Shown piece after piece: positions 61,630-64,000 of a stretch of 64,000 nt of DNA; positions within the stretch are counted from its first letter, which is position 1; the number at the start of each line of letters is the position of its first letter. This stretch comes from Dyadobacter soli. GTDB taxonomy: Bacteria > Bacteroidota > Bacteroidia > Cytophagales > Spirosomataceae. Under the pieces are notes generated by a model. It saw only the letters and a program-made list of their open reading frames with translations, did no database searches and was not told where the DNA came from. The stretch is from NCBI RefSeq assembly GCF_900101885.1, contig NZ_FNAN01000003.1, positions 310,001 through 374,000 of the forward strand, written 5' to 3'. A program made the position numbers and the translations under genes.

Positions 61630-63228
61630 TTACCAGCCCGGAGTCTGCTTGTAGGCGCCATTACTGCGTGAAATTTCATCGGGGTTCATCGGCCAGGCCA
61701 TGTGTTTACCAGGATCGAAGCTCCGTGCGGGCCAGATCACCTGGATTTTGTAAGGCGACGCCGGATCGGTTTTATTGTCGTGGATGCGGCCGTGGAGCGG
61801 CATGTTGATCTTATCGTAGTCACCCCATCGTTTCAGGTCGGCGAGGCGGTCGGTCCATTCGCAGGCCAGCTCCACGCGGCGCTCGTGTTTGAGGTCGGCG
61901 AGGGTAGGAGCAGCGATAGGTGCGAGACCAACGCGGGCGCGGATTTCATTCAATGGTGCCGCGGCTTCTGCATTCTTGCCCTGCTTAATGAGCGCTTCGG
62001 CTTTGAAAAGCAGTATTTCGGCGTAGCGCATCAGCGGCAGGTTCAGGCGTGTAGAAGGCCCGTCGCCATTCTGGTTGATCATCGTGTTGCTGCCCGCGTC
62101 CTCGTTGGTTCCGTAGCTGTACGGTTCCATGTACTTGCGGATCTGGAAGCCGGAAAGGCTGTTGGTCGAGAAGTAGGAGCGCTCCTTACCGAAATAGGTG
62201 AATTTATCCCCGAATTTCAGAATGGTAACCTCGCGGCGCGGGTCTTTGGCTTCATATTCTTCATAGAGCTCCTCGGTAGGCTGGAAATACCCCCAGCCGT
62301 TGAAAATCCCCCAGCCTTTGTTCTCCAAAGACACACCCGGGAAAATAGAGCCGCCCTGGATACCGGAGTTTACCGACCAGATGTACTCGCTCGTCCAGTT
62401 GTTTTCAATTGTAAACACCGCCTGGTAATTGGCAGCTGAGCTTCCTTTGCCGGTAATGAGCGCTCGCGCACCTTCATTTTTGATCTTATCGGCCAGCTCG
62501 GGGATCAGCGCCCATTTGGAAGCATCGTATTGCGCCCAGTAAGCGTAGGTTTTCACCATATAACCCCACGCCGCAGCCTTGTGCGCACGTCCCTGATCGC
62601 TCGCCCCGTAGGTTTGGAACAAGGGGAGCATGTCAGCCGCTTTTTGCAAGTCGCTGATGATCTGCGCGTAGTTGTCGGTTACCGAAGGGAGCTGCGGCGG
62701 AATGCGTTTGCCGAATTCCGCATTCTCAGGTCCGTCGAACGGCACGCCGAGGTCTTTGTGTCCCCAGGAATAAGCGAGCCAGAAATGCGCGAACCCGCGG
62801 ATGAAATAAGCTTCTCCCAATGCCCGGTTCTTCACCGCATCCGACACGCCGGTAGCCGTGGGCACACCCTGGATCACCTGGTTGGCCTTGTTCAGCATCC
62901 AGTATACATCGTTCCAGCAGTTGGCAATGGAACCTTCGCGGCCGGTAATGTTGAAGTTTTTGATATTGTCGCTCTCCGCACGCACGCGGCCGGTCACGAT
63001 GTCGTCTGAGGCATTCTGCATCCAGAACAGGTTGCGGCCCCAGGTATTTTCATAGCCCATGGGCGCGTACATCGCGGCCATGGCCTTGTTCACGTCTTCG
63101 TCGCTTTTCCAGAAGAATGCGGTGGTGGGGGAGCCGTTGGGTTTGGTATCCACCCAGCTTTCGGTACATGCGGATGCACTTATGGCCATGACAATGGCGA
63201 GACCCGCATTTTTAATGATATGTTTCAT
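61630..63228 (-). CDS. SusD/RagB outer-membrane lipoprotein, locus 3
   Basis: 532 residues with lipobox ISASAC (Cys21). It is a classical RagB/SusD protein: TKPNGSPTTAFFWKSDEDVN at the start, EAYFIRGFAHFWLAYSWG, LMRYAEILLFKAEALIKQGK, and the tail HERRVELACEWTDRLADLKRWG. It pairs with the partial SusC upstream and captures a nutrient. Unlike loci 1 and 2, it belongs to the usual SusD type rather than SusD-like_2. Confidence 0.95.
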   Translation of the reverse strand: MKHIIKNAGLAIVMAISASACTESWVDTKPNGSPTTAFFWKSDEDVNKAMAAMYAPMGYENTWGRNLFWMQNASDDIVTGRVRAESDNIKNFNITGREGSIANCWNDVYWMLNKANQVIQGVPTATGVSDAVKNRALGEAYFIRGFAHFWLAYSWGHKDLGVPFDGPENAEFGKRIPPQLPSVTDNYAQIISDLQKAADMLPLFQTYGASDQGRAHKAAAWGYMVKTYAYWAQYDASKWALIPELADKIKNEGARALITGKGSSAANYQAVFTIENNWTSEYIWSVNSGIQGGSIFPGVSLENKGWGIFNGWGYFQPTEELYEEYEAKDPRREVTILKFGDKFTYFGKERSYFSTNSLSGFQIRKYMEPYSYGTNEDAGSNTMINQNGDGPSTRLNLPLMRYAEILLFKAEALIKQGKNAEAAAPLNEIRARVGLAPIAAPTLADLKHERRVELACEWTDRLADLKRWGDYDKINMPLHGRIHDNKTDPASPYKIQVIWPARSFDPGKHMAWPMNPDEISRSNGAYKQTPGW

Positions 63229-63259
63229 GAGTCAAAGTCTTGTTTGGTCGATTCGTGCA

Positions 63260-64000
63260 TTAGAATTTAAGCTTCACACCGGCTGAGTACACACGTGCCA
63301 CGGGATACTGACCGCCGTCGAGGCCTGGTGCGGTGTAGCGGCCATCAATGTACTGGCTTCCGATTTCGGGGTCCATACCGGAATATTTGGTGAAAGTCAG
63401 CAGGTTATCGCCGCTCACGTACACGCGCAGGCTAGGTTTGCCCGGCTTGCTTTTGAATGTGTAGCCGATAATCAGGTTCTTCAAACGCAGGTAATTGCCA
63501 TTTTCGAGGTACCAGTCGGAGTTGGTCGAAAAGTTCTTGTTCGGATCGTTCGCGCGGATCTTCGGGATGTCGGAGCCGGTATTGGTTTCCGACCATGCGT
63601 CGAGGATTTTGTCCCAACGGTTATAGCCCTGCTCAGCACCATTTAAAGTCGATTGCTTGAATGCATTGAACAGTTTTACACCACCTACACCCTGAAAAAA
63701 GATGCTGAAATCGAAGTTTTTCCAATTCGCATTCGCGGTAATGCCGTAAGTGATTTTCGGAAATGCATTGCCCATGTACACGCGGTCCAGGTCATCGATC
63801 TTGCCGTCGCCGTTTTCGTCCACAAATTTCAGGTCGCCTGCCTTCGCGCTCGGCTGAATGCGGTCGCCGGTAGGGCCCACGTATGCCGCCGCGGCCTCGT
63901 CAGTTTGGAAAATGCCCGCATTTTTAATCAACCAATAAGAAAAATAGGGCTGACCGACGGTGGAGCGGAACGGTACCAGAATGCTCCGCCAGGCGTCGCC
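63260..64000 (-). CDS. SusC/RagA-type TonB-dependent transporter, C-terminal part only (locus 3)
   Basis: About 246 C-terminal residues; the frame is open to base 64000, so the gene continues beyond the window. Typical SusC ending: YWLIKNAGIFQTDEAA, LKFVDENGDGKIDDLDRVYMG, PKITYGITANANWKNFDFS and the final ARVYSAGVKLKF. A TTG start near 63931 is only an internal codon. It is followed by susD 3 after 31 nt. Presence of STN or plug domains cannot be judged. Confidence 0.94.
   Translation of the reverse strand, partial: GDAWRSILVPFRSTVGQPYFSYWLIKNAGIFQTDEAAAAYVGPTGDRIQPSAKAGDLKFVDENGDGKIDDLDRVYMGNAFPKITYGITANANWKNFDFSIFFQGVGGVKLFNAFKQSTLNGAEQGYNRWDKILDAWSETNTGSDIPKIRANDPNKNFSTNSDWYLENGNYLRLKNLIIGYTFKSKPGKPSLRVYVSGDNLLTFTKYSGMDPEIGSQYIDGRYTAPGLDGGQYPVARVYSAGVKLKF

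Noticed and set aside
63260..63931. A short complete gene starting with TTG at 63931
   Set aside because: The frame continues upstream to 64000 with SusC-like residues, so it is the C-terminal part of a larger gene.

Overview
The window looks like a chromosomal segment of a member of the Bacteroidota, most likely order Cytophagales. Evidence: three SusC/SusD outer-membrane pairs, two ECF sigma/FecR sets, DUF2851, DUF4369-like and DUF6934-like proteins, AMP nucleosidase, Bacteroidota-type promoters (TTTG, about 18-19 nt, TAnnTTTG), and no clear Shine-Dalgarno sequences. A Dyadobacter-like genus is my guess from overall style; nothing here proves it. No tRNA, rRNA, CRISPR, transposase or integrase was seen.

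Layout. 1-348 holds a truncated nitrilase-family gene. 443-7141 is a thiamine operon on the minus strand: promoter, TPP riboswitch, thiS, thiC, a fused double ThiE, thiG, thiH and a ThiF/rhodanese protein. 7252-7755 is a GNAT acetyltransferase. 7972-21605 and 21889-35954 are two tandem, paralogous minus-strand loci with the same skeleton: ECF sigma, FecR, STN-containing SusC, SusD-like lipoprotein, exported amidohydrolase. Locus 1 adds an exported RraA-like protein and a BASS transporter. Locus 2 adds a Tat-type SelA-like PLP enzyme, two beta-propeller dehydrogenases (one fused to cytochrome c), a free cytochrome c and an exported RidA. Locus 1 is interrupted between sigma and FecR by about 3 kb carrying an ImmA-like protease, a two-helix membrane protein, a HicB/HicA pair and an acyltransferase.

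36253-38123 holds an exported lactonase and a CBM9-like protein. 38413-64000 is mixed: an acidic small protein, an MHS-type transporter with a small membrane partner, a 101-bp tandem repeat, thiolase, GtrA, two small envelope proteins, an SMP-30 lactonase, GH13 amylase, Maf, MarR/YceI, an HsdR-N protein, AMP nucleosidase, truncated haemoglobin, a TumE-type toxin-antitoxin (TA) pair, an orphan HigA N-domain protein, CCA transferase, DUF2851, MtgA, a DUF433/PIN-like TA pair, an Arg-Pro repeat protein, a lipoprotein amidohydrolase, a DUF6934 pair, and a third SusC/SusD locus with an exported EEP-family hydrolase that runs off the right edge.

How the genes work together. The thi cluster supplies both halves of thiamine phosphate under TPP control. 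The two central loci contain no glycoside hydrolases. Nearly all their enzymes carry export signals, so I infer a periplasmic pathway for a small N- or O-acylated, probably amino-sugar-acid-like substrate. It would be captured by SusCD and sensed through STN-FecR-sigma. Many genes are followed closely by short degenerate tandem repeats or hairpins, and one such element appears to have been translated into the linker of the fused ThiE.
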